From positions 35,089,416 to 35,153,415 of the forward strand of contig CM036241.1 in the NCBI GenBank assembly GCA_020698575.1: a stretch of DNA of 64,000 nucleotides, given 5' to 3'. A program made the position numbers and the translations under genes. This document shows positions 11,336 to 23,955 of the stretch, piece by piece. The notes under the pieces are model-generated. The model ran no database searches. It was not told the DNA's origin and saw only the letters and a list, made by a program, of their open reading frames with translations. Each line of letters starts with the position of its first letter. Position 1 is the stretch's first letter. Origin of the DNA: Bostrychus sinensis (lineage: Eukaryota; Chordata; Actinopteri; Gobiiformes; Eleotridae).

Positions 11336-12047
11336 TTTAAATAGCTAAAGAGAGAAAAAACCATAACAAATAAAATTGTAAATTGGTTAAGAAATTAATA
11401 AAGTCAAGATATTACTTTTTAGCGATGATGATTGGTTAAAAAATTCAGTCTCTGCTGAAGATCCCCTCTGCCAAAAATGATTTATAACAAAGCCCAGGTG
11501 AGGTCTTCTATTATGCTGTGCTATTGACTGAATAATTAGTTTTCTTCAAATACAAGGAGAAAAAACAAAAACAAAAAACAAACTGGGCAGTGCATCTTTA
11601 AGTTGCCCTGAAAAGGACTGATTCTGTTTGGGAGCTGAATATTATACAAAGATATGACACTTTCATGTTACCACTGAGTTACATCTTAAGACCTTGGGAA
11701 ACAGAAAATAATAAATGAAAGCGTTTAAAAATGCTGTTTTGTCCTTGAGTTGTGGGCGTATAAAGATAAGAACCATGAAAAGCAAGGATGGCAGCTATCT
11801 TATCTGCAGTGTGGCCTTTGCAGAAAGTGTGGGAACATTCAGGGGTGGTCTGGTTTTTCCGGCTCAGACGTAATAATGGGGTTGAAAATACTGCTCTGGG
11901 TCCTGCAGGTCACTGATAGGCTGCAGGAAGTCGTTACATACAGAGACACAAATGTACTGCTAGCACCAAAGAAAACGGATAACTAACATATTCTATCAAG
12001 TTTACACTAGAGTTGCAGCATTGATTGCCCCCACCCCCCACCCCCAC

Positions 12048-12050
12048 CCA

Positions 12051-12081
<31 letters not shown>

Positions 12082-12090
12082 TAAAATAAC
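12048..12090. repeat. (AAAT)n microsatellite
   Basis: Run of AAAT units directly after a C-rich CCCCCACCC stretch at about 12029-12048. Confidence 0.9.
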
Positions 12091-12127
12091 AGTTAGAGCT
12101 TCAAATCAGACTGTGTTGGAATCAATG

Positions 12128-12365
12128 TTTAAAAAGTCCTATTCAGGTTTAGTCCTGGTTTAGTTCTGGTTAATGACCTTGTTTAGACCTGATTTATTCC
12201 TAATGTGGTCCTGGCTTAATCCTAAATTAATTCCTAGTTTAGTCCAGGTTTGGACTTGGTTTAACCCTGGTTTAGTCCTGGTCTAACTGTGGTTTAGTCC
12301 TTTTTCTGGTTTAAACCTGATTTTAGTCCTAGTTTAGTCTTGGTTATAACGTTCTGGCTTAGACA
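12128..12365 (+). repeat. Degenerate 11-bp tandem repeat, TTTAGTCCTGG
   Basis: Successive diverged units of the form TTTAGTCCTGG or TTTAGACCTGG, spaced about 11-12 bases. The same unit recurs at 21888-22170, 23286-23338, 31655-32205 (reverse), 38932-39890 and 49428-49530 (reverse). No flanking transposon ends are visible at this locus. Confidence 0.85.
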
Positions 12366-12601
12366 CTCAAAAGTCCAACAGTACCTAAAGTACAAAAAGC
12401 CACAAATCTGTTATCAGGTTTTTTCTTGGTCTGTGTGTTCAAATGTAGCTTATTTGTGTGTGTGACTTTTGCGTAGCTGTGCAGGATTGCAGGTCTGTGC
12501 TAAGCATTTATGAGCTAATTAAAGTCTGGCCAAGACTGGAAAGCTGGTGATAAGGCCTGTCTCCGGCCCTCTCATTAATGTAACAATGTTCCACTGGGGA
12601 T

Positions 12602-12656
12602 ACACACACCACCACACACACGCACGCACGCACACACACACACACACACACGCACT
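12602..12656. repeat. (CA/CG)n microsatellite
   Basis: CA dinucleotide tract with an embedded CGCA stretch (GCACGCACGCACACAC...). Confidence 0.95.
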
Positions 12657-13090
12657 GCAGTGAGGTTTGTCCTTCAGAACAACACTGACTGCACTGTTCA
12701 GTCATAATTAGGCAGGACTCTTGACAGGTTTCACCATTTGTTAACAAGTATTAGAAAAAATGCTATAATTACTAAGAAGGTTTCTCCACAGATGCACATT
12801 AAAAAAAAAATGAGGATGGATTTAATTGAACATGGACCTCAGAATTCCTGCAAAATGTTTTTCTGAGTTGAAAATGAATGTCTGCTCATAATGAACTTAA
12901 ATATACATCAACTTGTTGTATCACATTTTGTTTTCCCATGTGCTGTGCATCTATGGCTTTTCACCACTGTCAGTCAGCAAAGTATAATAAGGACAATAGT
13001 GTCCGCTAATAGCTCAGTTATATATAAGACAACATTCAACACAATAGAAGTTACAGTTCAACACCTTCTATTTTGTGGATTTTTTTAAAC

Positions 13091-13343
13091 AGCTTTATTT
13101 GTCATTATACATACAAGGTGTACAACAAAATTGTGTAGTCAGATGGAGGGTTAGTCCTGAACCACTATGGGCCCACATGCTTTTGGTGGTAGGGGAAACC
13201 GGAGCACCTGGAGTAAACCTACATAGACACAGGGAGAGCATGCAAACTCCACACACAAATGCCCCATCTGGTCTAGGAATCAAACCCAGGACCTTCTTGC
13301 TGGGAGGCAAGAGTGCTAACCACTGTGCCACCGTGCCACCCAT
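13091..13343 (-). mobile_element. tRNA-headed SINE with L2-like tail
   Basis: On the minus strand it starts GGGTGGCACGGTGGCACAG followed by TGGTTAGCACTCTTG (A-box side) and a GGTTTGATTCC B box about 35 bases later. These are pol III promoter boxes inherited from a tRNA. The body has the usual AGTTTGCATGCTCTCCCTG segment. The tail differs from the GATG-tailed SINEs: it ends ATAATGACAAATAAAGC, typical of L2-type LINE tails. Copy 18196-18440 shares this tail. Confidence 0.8.
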
Positions 13344-14244
13344 TGAATTAAATGCTAATTAATGGCATTACTATGACCAAGAACTTTGTTGGTCTATAAG
13401 TAGAGGCAACAATTTTGACATGAACAGGAAGACGAGCATCTGAGGACCTCATGAATAAAGCATAACTCACAAGCAATACTGCACCAGCTTCCCAACATTA
13501 TTAAAACAATTACACAAAGGTTGCAATTAAAACTCATTTGACTGTAAGTGAGCATGATGGTTACTGCCTATTCATATACTGTCTGAGGAAAGCAATTGCG
13601 TAGAATAGATTTTTATGAAAAGTGTATATGACGTTGAGCCAGCAGACTTTCTTTGGGAGCCATTGCAAACAGCTTTACTTTTCCCCTCATTTCCTTCCTC
13701 ATTTCCCTCTACCGATCTCAATTATTTTCTCTCATCAGCCCATTCTTTATGCTCCACATTCCCGTCAGTGTATTCACTGATGCAGTTTATCTTGCTCCAT
13801 TCTTTACACTCCAGAAAGCAAATGTATACCATTTTTTTCTTTTTTGCAAAAAGAAGCATGACGAAACCGCAGCTATTCTCTATGACAGCAACACATGCCT
13901 TGGCTGTGTGCGCAACCATGGGCCTTTTTTTCTCTGCATGGATTTGGCCAAACAAGAGGAGACATGGATCACCGTCTGCTGGGAAGTGATCCTCTAAACA
14001 AGAACGAAACAATGGTCGGAATGAGACAAGGTGATGAACATAATGCCAGAGATGAAAAACTGCTTGTAATGACAGAGCAGGAGAAGTGAATGTAGCTTGG
14101 AACAAGACCAATCTACAGCCTGTGCATATGAAGCAGAGCCAAGGTACACGCACTTACACACAGTGGACCTTGAACAGAGCACACGAGCCAAGAGCTACAT
14201 TCTGACATGTGCATCTACTCATGACCGGAACTAACAATACAGTC
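13344..14244. other. Non-coding stretch without recognised gene
   Basis: Several short open frames overlap on both strands (13615-14190). None shows a recognisable domain, and their overlap in all frames argues for chance. Confidence 0.5.
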
Positions 14245-14425
14245 TTAAAGGTCTCCTATTCTGCTACATTGACTATTTTGCTTTTAACCATGTTATAACC
14301 TCAAGAACGTACCTGGAGTAGTATTTAGTTTCATTCAGGTATGTTTGAGTATGCTGATGCCGTCTCTGTCTCAGGAGCAAAAAAGCTTGGTCTCACCGCT
14401 CTACATAGACACGTGAAGCCATGTA
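14245..14425 (+). mobile_element. TTAA-type MITE, core B, left part
   Basis: Starts TTAAAGGTCTCCTATTCTGC and carries the arm ACCATGTTATAACCTC and ACCTGGAGTAGTATT, then the core-B block CTCTACATAGACACGTGAA. The right half is missing or too diverged to follow. Confidence 0.65.
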
Positions 14426-14984
14426 CTCCAACACGTTTCTAAAGGCCACACACCTGGACTCCCTATTGCCGGCATTGCATACTGTTGTTGTATCCTTGCC
14501 TGTGTAATTGTGTGTTTGATGTTGATCACAAGGGCCGTAGACGCAAAATGGCAGCCATGCTTCCATCATCAAGTGTGACTGAGGGGTGAATGAATAATAC
14601 ACCAAATTGTAAAGCAATATTAAGTGTCTAGAAAAGCGCTATATAAAATGATTGCTTTTTTAGTTGCATTTTAAAGTCACTACATTGAGACTGAGCCTCA
14701 TGGATCAGTCATATGAAGCTTTTTACCTTGGAGTAAAGAGTTTTACCTGTGGCAATATGGGCCAATTGAGAAGGAAGCCCAAGGGCCAATAAAAAAATGG
14801 TCCTCGGGCAGTATTTGGCAGTATAAACACCCCTGACTCAAACAATTCGTGCTCAGATATCCCTAAAGTAAAATATCCACAAGGGACGGCTCCAGAGAAA
14901 CAGAGAGATGCAAAACAACAGCTGCTCCAATTAGTCTTGATTTTAATACAGCTAACTGTACTCAAAGGGTTTTCAGGTCATTCA

Positions 14985-15260
14985 AGGTCTTGGGGTTGCA
15001 CGGCCTCATGTGAGGCACACCCTGGACAATGGCCAGTGGCTAGTTGCAGGGCTGACAAGACAGGGAACTATTCACCCTCATTCACTAGAGGCAGATTCAA
15101 TGTATGTCTTTGGACAGTGGGAGGAATACCCAGTGGGAGAGTCCCCAGAGTACCCAGAGAACCCACAGTAACACAGGGAGAAGACGCAGACTCCCCTTAG
15201 AGAATTTGTGTGTTCGCTGGCCCGAGGATCAATCCAACAACCTCCTTCCTTGACACCAAC
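14985..15260 (-). mobile_element. SINE, RTE-tail type, reverse
   Basis: From left to right it reads tail-to-head. It includes GAGGCACACCCTGGACAATG, GGGCTGACAAGACAGGG, ATGTCTTTGGACAGTGGG and GAACCCACAGTAACACAGGG, the standard order of the fish SINE body on the minus strand. The head region is diverged. Confidence 0.65.
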
Positions 15261-18195
15261 TTTGTAGTTAGTTTTTCAGCCATAGCAACAAATGGGAGGT
15301 CCGACACCAAGTGTGCCACAAAGGTGAGTGAACACCTCTGATGCAATCCTCTCTGGTGTGGAGAAATCAGGTCAGTCCACAGAGGAAATCCCCTCACAGT
15401 AAATCAAATACTTCATTGAGCATGCTGTGATTTTAAACCCGGGAGTTGTTTACCATCACCCTCAACATGACTGATTTGTCCATTACACTGGAGTCTGCCC
15501 TTGAATCTGACAAATGAAGTAATAAGCCTTCACTTAATGAGCCTGTACCGTCTTGAGAACTAGCTCCCGCCTGGCTGCCATGTTCCAACTGCTCATGTGT
15601 GAATACGCCACACTCTAAGTGGAGGCCCATATGGCTGGGGCCGACGAACAGTCTGGTGACATCTTGAACAGGTTTAATGGGTGTAAATCTGGGGCGATCA
15701 TGGGCTCTAAGATGCCAAAATTCTACATAACTGTAACATAAGGCACTAGATTTCTGATGAGATATGGAGGATACAGGCGCAAAAGGAGCGGGATAACAGA
15801 GCTTTCTATTGTCCCACTTTTGTTCTGAACTTTCACACCTCCCCACAGACTCCAGTCTTTTGGGACAGATCTGTGAAAAACTGCCTGTCAGTAAAATGCA
15901 CACTACTGAACAACAACCAAGGCTGTTTGTATTGGCAGTTAGTGGATAGGAGTAGAATTAATTTAGAGATTTTATAGGCCCTAATAAAATACTACATCAA
16001 TTGACTGAGGTACCTGATATTATAATTGTACCCAAAACTGTGGAAAAGATTCCTCTTCACTGGCTCTGTTTGTCCCATAGGCAAGATTTAAGATTTGAGT
16101 GGTTCCTCAGTGCCCAGTGGAGCCCCAGTCTCTGAGTGTCAGTCTCATTACACTGGGCTGTGGACAGGGGTTCAGAAAACACTGCATCCTACAAAAATGT
16201 CAGGACATCTGGACTTATGTTTTATGTTGCTGTTATAAAAATTCAACTAAAATAATATGAGAAATATGCTTAGAGTAAGTTTTAACACCACCACTTTGCT
16301 GAAAAAGAGGCAAGAAAATTCAAAACTTGGAAAACGTTGGTCTGTCCACCCTTTCCATGCACCTACTTGCTCTAGTAGTCACTCCTTAAAAAGTTCAGCC
16401 ATGGCTGTCTACTGCTCTGACTGTTGAAGCGCGTTCACATGTGACCCCAACAGCCAACACATGCACTGCTCCGTTCATCCACTGACAAAGCTAGCTAGGG
16501 ACAGTGTGATCTAGAATATGCAGTGTATTGCTCTATACACTGGACTTTATGTTTATTGATTGCTGCTGAAGACCTCTCAGACCTTCATCACAGTAAGCTG
16601 TATACATGCAGCAATTATAGAGTGAAAATGAACCACAGATGGCTCAAATGACCACCATCCCTAATCAGAAACTTTATGCAAATGTACTGAATGAGCTTTT
16701 GAGCTTTTCTGTTTGGGGGAGTTTTGGCACAAACACTGGAGTAAGTTACCCCCAAGTGATGCATGTACTTTTATTTATTATTATTATCAATACTTTGCTC
16801 AAGTACTCGATACCCAAATGAGTATTGTGTGAGTAACAATATATACAATTACTCTCATCACTACCACTGGCTCAACTATCAAGCTCTTTTTACTCTGACA
16901 AGCACTGCTATAGAACAATGCTTGACTTATGTGTGCAGAGTTAACTTCTCAGACTTATAATTAATTCATTCTGTCTTTTCTGTCGAGCACTGATGTAGCC
17001 ACATGTAATGACACATGCTTGGCCATTGTCTTCTCTGTAGCTGTATTGTTCGGCGAAACTGGCACGAGCACAAGCTGGCAGAACCGGTGACAACACCACT
17101 TGTTTACCGTCAAGAAAGAATCCACCATTTGTCTTCCATCATATGGTGCGCGTGTGTGGATGTACTTGGACCACAGCATGTGCACCCGCCTGTCATACCG
17201 AACAATAGGCTATTTTACTGAAGCCACACTACATGCTGCTGCCACGTCTGGTCTGGAGAAAGAGACACAAAGGAGGGAAGTTGTGTTAGGTGAGGAAACA
17301 GAGGGCGGTGGAAGCTGGATCATGTGTCATAAGTCACCAGCTGTAACTCCGCGAGGCCAGGCGATAGATTTGTGTATGTGTTGTGATGGAGTGGGTCTCA
17401 GGTCGTGCCAAGGCTGCGGTTCTTCTCCACTCTTGAGGCAGAGAGAGAGAGGAGCACACATATTTCACTATAGCCTCATTCATCACCCTTGGGACAGCTT
17501 GGCACGGCTGCCTGCCCACAACTCCCTCTCAACCCCGTCCTGTACCCTGCTTTCACCTCATTGCTCTTTCACAATGCACCTTCCTCCAGAGCTTAAGTCT
17601 TACCTCCGGACACAGACTTCCCTGATGCTTCGGTCTCCTCTGTGTGACCTTCACTCTTCTTCTCTTTTTAATTAACTCTCTCTAATCCTCAGGGTCTTGC
17701 CCCATTCTCTCGAGCTATCCGTGACTCCCACTACTCTCCATCTTTACATTTTTCATCCCCGTTGCTTGACCTCTCATCTGTGGCAGTCCAATAATAATTT
17801 ATCTGTAGTATGCCCTGTGTTTAGTTTAAATCATACTCACCTTACTCTTTCATTAAGTCCACTCTAATTGTTTTGAATGGGGGGCATGGCGGTACAATTA
17901 AACATCTGTGAGTTAGAGTTAGCTTACATTAGCTTGTAGCCTTATGCAGATGAAAATATTAAAGGCAAACAGCTGCAATAATTCAGACCATTTTATTAAT
18001 TAATGAAATAAGATGTTTTGAGGGAAATACTTGAGTGTTGAGGAGGTTTATTTACAGAAGCCCATTATCTGCAGAGTTTAGTGACTATAGTGCCCAGTCT
18101 GACTCGCTCCAGGGGGTTTGTAGACCTTTTAAGTGGCAACCAGGGGAGACATGAGGTGACAAAGCAGTTGCCCTGCCTCTTCTGACGGTGGTCGA
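15261..18195. other. Non-coding stretch without recognised gene
   Basis: Open frames at 15433-15903 (minus) and 17100-17675 (plus) have no recognisable domains. An ATT-rich run near 16774-16788 lies in a 'GTACTTTTATTT' context. GGTCTGAGAGG near 16575 recurs in the 41.3 kb and 54.7 kb areas as diverged 'CTCTCAGACCTT' words. Confidence 0.5.
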
Positions 18196-18440
18196 GCGTT
18201 GGGTTGATGTGTGGAACAGTGTTTAGAACTCTAGCCTCACCACAATAAGGTCCCGAGTTTGATTCCCAGATCATGCGGGGCCTTTCTGTGTGGAGTTTGC
18301 ATGTTCTCCCCCAGGTGCTCCGGTTTCCTTTATCACTAAATGACTTTGGGTCATGTTGGCCCATAGTGATGTTGCATTCGGTCGCTAACCCTCCATCTGA
18401 CCATCTGCACTACTTTGTTGATGACAATGACAAATAAAGT
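18196..18440 (+). mobile_element. tRNA-headed SINE with L2-like tail, forward
   Basis: Head with a GAGTTTGATTCCCAG B box, then TGTGTGGAGTTTGCATGTTC and TGCTCCGGTTTCC. The tail is CATCTGACCATCTGCAC followed by ATGACAATGACAAATAAAG. It is the forward counterpart of 13091-13343, and both carry the 'GGCCCATAGTG' and 'AACCCTCCATCTGAC' words. The A box is decayed. Confidence 0.75.
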
Positions 18441-18970
18441 ACTTTACTTTGCCACAGCAGCAAAACTCTAGGTCACAGTCTAGTGCTGCCACTACAACAA
18501 ACATGCCTATATGTGACAATAGTTAACATAGTTAGGACAAGTATTTCAGCATACAAACTAGCTTGTCTAACATTACAGACTAACAAACACAAATCTAAAA
18601 CTTTCATTAAATTAAATTAAAACTTTTGTTCGTCTATGCTTTTAATAAGGACCCACCAACCACACAAAAGAGAACCATTGGTTTACATAAATGCAAAGCA
18701 AACATTGTCAGCAAAGAAGGTTTGTACAAATATTTGTGGCCTGTAAAACTATTCATTCAAAACATGCAAGGTCTTGTTTTGTCAACCACAAGTATTAGTA
18801 TTTATTTGTTAGCTGAACATATCTGCAAGTACTGTATATGTAGTGTCAAAGCTGAGCTAATCACTTCTAGCCTTGATTTCCACAACAATGTAATGGGTTG
18901 CCAGGTGCTTACCCCTTTATCCCCACTTTCCTGACCACTTGAATAGTCTTATAGCATATGTGTGTGCATC

Positions 18971-18992
18971 TGTGTGTGTGTGTGTGTGTGTG
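18971..18992. repeat. (TG)n microsatellite
   Basis: Eleven uninterrupted TG units. Confidence 0.95.
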
Positions 18993-21639
18993 CTTGGACC
19001 ACACTGACAGAGAGGCCTACCTGCTGTCCCATATGGTTGGCATTCAGCCTAATTAGAGGTTTTGTTGCCCCACAAATGAGCTGCATTACCATTAGAGTTC
19101 CACACAGTCCTGTATTTATGGTAACTTGGCATTATAAACAAGGATAAAAGGAGAGCATGCACACACACTTCTTGATTTCTCTGCACGTCACCATAGAGAC
19201 TAAGGAGAAGTTCCCAGGCAACATAGCAGCTCCAGTTCTGCACATGCCCACGGTCTGACTGTAAATAGAGTGACTGGTATCCAAAAAAGACTTTATTAAG
19301 CTGGAGCTGACATATAGGAGCTGAGACCAACAACAGGTCATGGTACTGTGATCCTAGACCCAAAGAGTGAAGGTTTTGCTGTGTCTTTCTTTGTATGACG
19401 TTGATGGAGCTGACAGTTATACAACCTGCGCAAAGCCTTTTCCTCACTCGGCTCCCACATAGCTCTCATACCTCTGGGACTAGCTCAGTATGACTTAAGC
19501 ACAAGACATATGACACTGGAACATTAACATATGACCCTGAGCTCGGTGGCTAGGCTAACGTTCAATGCAGCCTGAGTAATCACCAGCTTACATTTAGATG
19601 TACCGGGAACTAATCTAATGACGAGTTGTAATAGGAATCACCTGTGAAGAGACAAACCCAAAAGTGGAACCATGTAACTTTGCTTGTTTCTTCGTTGTTT
19701 TGGTTCAATACAGAGCTCCCCCTACATTTTGGAGTAAAAAAAAAAAAAAGTCCAGTTGACCCTCTGTGACCCATCGCTGGGCTTGACTCTCATTTTCTCC
19801 TCCTCGTATCCATCCAATTATTTTTCTGCCTTTCAGCCACTCTGCCCTGCTGACAAACTAAGAAAAGAAGCCATAGCTGGGCTGTTGTTCTGGCTAACTG
19901 GGACGTTTTCTGAGATATAGGCAATGTAGACATAGATATAAACAATATATGCTGGGGGGAGGTGAAAGAAACTTCAATCACCCAACACCTTAATTGTTGT
20001 AAGGCATTATTAAAGCCTTTATTTAAGGTAAATAAGTTGTAATGTTCACCTTTAATAATTATATAATTATAATTATACATAAGAATAAAGTTTGTTATTA
20101 ATGATTTTAAAACACTGCACCCTCCAATATTGCACGCTTCCATAGACAGTTGTTTAAGCATACATATTTTACAGTATATTACCATTTGTGATACTGTAAA
20201 AAATAACAAATTGATCTCATTGAGACCAACATGTTGAGGTCAACATGGTGCACTCTATAGCAGTGATTCTTAATGCAGAACCATTTTCAGTGGTCACAGG
20301 CCTTTGCCAAAAAAAAAAAAAAAAACAGATAAAAAAGTTATGTTGCTGTTACACCTAAGGTCGACGTGAACGCTGCCTGACTCTCCTCAAATCATAATGT
20401 CTTTGAGTGTTTACCTCTGAAAAGGTCGTCAGAATGAAAGTAAATTTTGTATACTTAAATCTTTTTGAATTACCCTTTTGTATTAAATGTATTTTGGTTT
20501 TAAATTTAATAGAATGTAGAAGGGAATAGTTCCCTCTCTAGCATCGACACTTGTTTAAGGTGTCTTTTTGTGTTGGCATATTGTGATATTCTGACATTAT
20601 TCTCAGGTTCAATACATTTGATCAGTTGAAATATCTCTTTTATTTAAATGGTGGCTTGTGGCTTAAATATTGTCAATGCAAGATGTAATATTTAACGAGG
20701 TAAAAAAAAATTGCTGTTTTGCATTGGTCCAAAGCTAAACTCAAAGTCTATGGTCTAAACTTCGGTTTAAGGACATACAGTATGTTAGTATTTTACTGTG
20801 GTAATTCAGTCAAGTGTAGGATTTTTATTCAAATAAAAGCATGAAGGGTAACTCTACTGATGCTGTGGGTGTAGCAGGTCGCAGATTTTGGTATAATACC
20901 CGGTTGGACGGCAAGAGGAAAATCGGGTAGTGCTTTAATAAACGTAAATAAGGAGTAGAACTGCTATCAATCTGGCGAAAAGGCAAGTAAGAACACAGCA
21001 CTAAAGCAGCTCATAATTATCTTTCATCAAGGCTGTAATGGACTATGTGAGAGTTGGCACTTCCTCTGCTCACTGCAACCCAAAAATAGCCTTGTTTTGA
21101 GTGGTGCATTTAGCAGATGGATCAAAAACAAAAAGGATTTTCCAGTGCCAACTTTTCCGTCATTAAACCGCTCCACAGACAGAGGTGATGTGGCCAAACA
21201 CAGTGGAAAACAAGATCGGCGCATGAGGCAAAACCAAATTAGCTTGTCGCTAACACCGTGGCTCAGCTGTGGGCCCCCATTTCCTTATTAACCTAAGCGG
21301 GAGATCTAAGGCCGCTGTGCATCCAATGAAAGTCCAATCCATCTCTTTTTTTTTTTTTTTTTTTTGTGTAATGAATTCCGGGGAAGTGGAGGCAGTTGAG
21401 TGTGTCCCGGGCCACTTTCACAACAATGTCAAGAGATGGTGAAGGGAGATGGGTGAGCAGCAACATCTGGGGTCTCTTTGATCGCTGGTGTGGGAGAGGA
21501 AGGACATCAGAGCTACAAGACAAAGTAGGAGGCATGGAGACGAGTGGATTGGACAGGAATGACTTGCAAAAACATGGTTATTAGTTGCAGAAAATATTGC
21601 AAAGACAAAAAATTATTTCCTCCTTAACCAGCAGATAAA
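18993..21639. other. Non-coding stretch; possible MITE debris at 19660-19880
   Basis: The segment containing GAGCTCCCCCTACATTTTGG and 'GGAGTAAA' resembles 61795-61825 (GAGCACCCCGTACATTTCGG), suggesting a shared diverged repeat. A T20 run lies at 21346-21365. No gene is recognised. Confidence 0.45.
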
Positions 21640-21842
21640 TTACACCAATTCACTTTAACATCCATTCACTAGGGCAATTTAGAGTCACCACTTGCATGAC
21701 TTTGTACAGTGGGAGGAACCCAGAGTACCCATGGAGAACCCACGGTAACACGGGGAGAACATGCACCCTCTCCACCGTGAGGAGGATCAAACTCTCAAAC
21801 TCCTTGCTGAGCACTAAGCGCTCTGCCCTTGTGACCTCTGAC
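21640..21842 (-). mobile_element. SINE, RTE-tail type, reverse
   Basis: Contains GGGCAATTTAGAGTCACCAC, ACAGTGGGAGGAACC and ACACGGGGAGAACATGCA, then a B-box complement (GGATCAAACTC) and 'GCTGAGCACTAAGCGCTCTG'. It is cut short at 21842, where a hAT-type end begins. Confidence 0.7.
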
Positions 21843-23457
21843 CAGTGGTTCCCAAACTTCTTGGTTTTATGTACCTTTTATGTACCCCCAAGACCTGATT
21901 TAGTCCTGGGTTGGACCCTGCTTAGTCCTATTTTAGTCTAAGTTAAGTCCTGGTTTAGTCTTAGTTTAATCCTGGTTTGACCTGGTTTAGACTTGGTTTA
22001 GAGCTAGTTTAGTTTCCGTTAAGACTTTGTTGCTGGTTTAGTCTTAGTTTTGGTTTTCGGCATGGTTTAGTCCTGGTTTAGTCTTATTTTAGTCCTGGTA
22101 TGACCTGGATGAGTGCTGGCTTTAGACCAGATTTAGCCTTAGTTTGGTTATGGTTTGGTATAGTCCTGATTTAGGCTGGATCCCATTTCTACCCCTTAGC
22201 CCTTTGCCTTAGCCCTAGCCCTTCATTTTGCGCGTTCACGAGAGACGAAGGGCTATCCCAATTCTCTTTTGCAGTAAGGGCGAGGGCTAAGGCAAAGGGC
22301 TGTACACCCCTCCAAACGGAGCGTTTCCAGATGCACACTTAAAACCAAGGGGTAGGAGGAGTTTACCATGATACGTCGTGTTTATGGGTAACATGGCCGC
22401 AACAAAGACGTATATTCTGCATTTATGACCATTTTAAGAGTTACGACAGAGTTCTTTTGTGTTTCGTTCACCTTGTGCTCGTTTAAAATAATGTAGGCTA
22501 CATAAAATTTGCTCGCCTAATGGCAGTGCCTTACGCCATGCATCTGTTATTTTGTTGCTACTTCTTTTGTATTTATGTTGTAACTAAATAGTCTCACAAT
22601 TTTGCGCTAGAGGACCTTAAAGTTTATGCCAATGTTTGTTTTATGTCGATAGCTCCAGTAATCACGGAGATATCCACCGTTAAAGTTTGTGGAAAACATC
22701 GCTATGAAATACAGGCTTCAGACGAGGATTTAGCAATATATCAGCGGGACCCGCGGTGTTTTTAAATAATATAACTGATGTTTCAGTCAAAAAACAAACA
22801 CAAAAAGCTTCAAATATCCCATAACCTCATTTTAATGCCGCTAATTTGATGCATGAGTCACGTGACGCGCATGCGGCTGTATTTACAGAGACAGGTGATC
22901 TTTACCTGAGCACAGTGAGCTCCTCCTGCCCCATGCGGTGTATGTAAAGATTAATCCTATGATACTGTTATTTTTCAGCAGTTTGTTGCTTTCTCTGGTG
23001 TTACAGTTGTGTTTGAGCTGAAGCTCATTCACCTACAGTTCTCCTGTTGTTCACATGCGCCCCCTTCAGGCTAATGTTGGCTTGTTTTAAAAAAGTAAAG
23101 TATAAACTGAGCAAATGGTTTGTACAATGATGTATAGCCTAATATAGCAGTGTAGGGGTGTCCCATTTCTTAGGGGTGCATTGTCAGCCCTACCTCTTAC
23201 CCCTCTGTTTTAAGGTCTAAGGGGAAGGCGAAGGGCAAGGGCTAGGGGAAGGGGTAGGGGTAAGAATGAAAAATGGGATTGGGCCTTAGTCTTAGTTTAG
23301 TAGGTCTGGTTTAGTCCCGGTTTAGTACTGATTTAGGTTTATTTTATTTTTTAAAAGGTAGGTATAGATACTATAAATGTTCATATAACTCCACATATCC
23401 TCTGCATTGTGCTGGTGCACCCCTAGGGGTCCCCATACCCCAGATTGGGAAACACTG
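21843..23457. mobile_element. hAT-type MITE carrying the 11-bp array, with inserted Harbinger-like element
   Basis: The left end is CAGTGGTTCCCAAACTT and the right end is the matching complement ATTGGGAAACACTG (23444-23457). These ends are the hAT 'CAGTGGTTCTCAAAC' type. The interior is the TTTAGTCCTGG repeat (21888-22170 and 23286-23338), split by the element 22174-23285. The flanking octamers CCTCTGAC and CTCTAGAC are similar only if an indel is allowed. The right one resembles the TCTAGA core favoured by hAT transposases. Confidence 0.65.
22174..23285. mobile_element. 1.1-kb Harbinger-like non-autonomous element
   Basis: Starts GGCTGGATCCCATTT and ends with the complement of GGCCCAATCCCATTT, flanked by TTA at 22171-22173 and 23286-23288. 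Long subterminal blocks also pair: 'ACCCCTTAGCCCTTTGCC...CTTAGCCCTAGCCCTTC' on the left against 'GAAGGGCAAGGGCTAGGGG...GGGGTAGGGG' on the right. An ATG at 22393 (TAACATGGCC) opens a 12-codon frame, possibly a remnant of the parent's first exon. TTA also occurs throughout the surrounding array, so the duplication alone is weak support. Confidence 0.7.
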
Positions 23458-23759
23458 CTCTAGACCATAAACTAAATAACAATGAGGTATTTTACCATTT
23501 CATGCAAAAACATAGATTTGATGGCAGCAACACATCTCATAAAAGCTGGGATAGCGCAACAAAAGCTCCTTTTATACAACGCAGAAATTTTCACAGAAAC
23601 GTTGCCAATACACTTAATTAGTGCCGTTTATTTAAAATAATAAAACCTGTGTTGCTGCAGTCATTGAAAATGTACTATTATTTTTTCATGGAATGGTATC
23701 AAATTTTCAACTCTTGATACAATGTTTTCTATTTATTATTTAATTTTTATTGTGCTTAC

Positions 23760-23955
23760 GAACCCCTTTCACTCCAGAAGGAACTGACCAATCAAAAAGC
23801 CCTCTACATCAGTGTGCAAAAAGGAAGGAAAGGAAGTTAAAACCTTTTTTTCTCTGTTTCTGTTTAAAAGAGCATAACAGAGCTGCACTCTGCTGGTCTT
23901 TTCACCTGTTTCTTTAAGGCAGTAGTAAAGTTATAAGTGGAAAAGCTTTCATTTA
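23760..23955 (+). mobile_element. TTAA-type MITE, core A, left part, split by LINE
   Basis: Contains ACTGACCAATCAAAAAGCCC, TCTACATCAG, AAAAGAGCATAACAGAGCTG and CTCTGCTGGTCTTTTCACCT, all shared with the copies at 51860-52440 and 40505-40950. It is interrupted at the 11-bp GCTTTCATTTA and resumes after 26863. Confidence 0.75.

Noticed and set aside
17100..17675. 191-codon open frame on the plus strand
   Set aside because: No recognisable domain, low-complexity Ser/Leu-rich end, and no splice or promoter context.
21835..23465. CCTCTGAC and CTCTAGAC as an exact hAT target duplication
   Set aside because: They match only with an indel, so I did not count them as proof of the element's borders.
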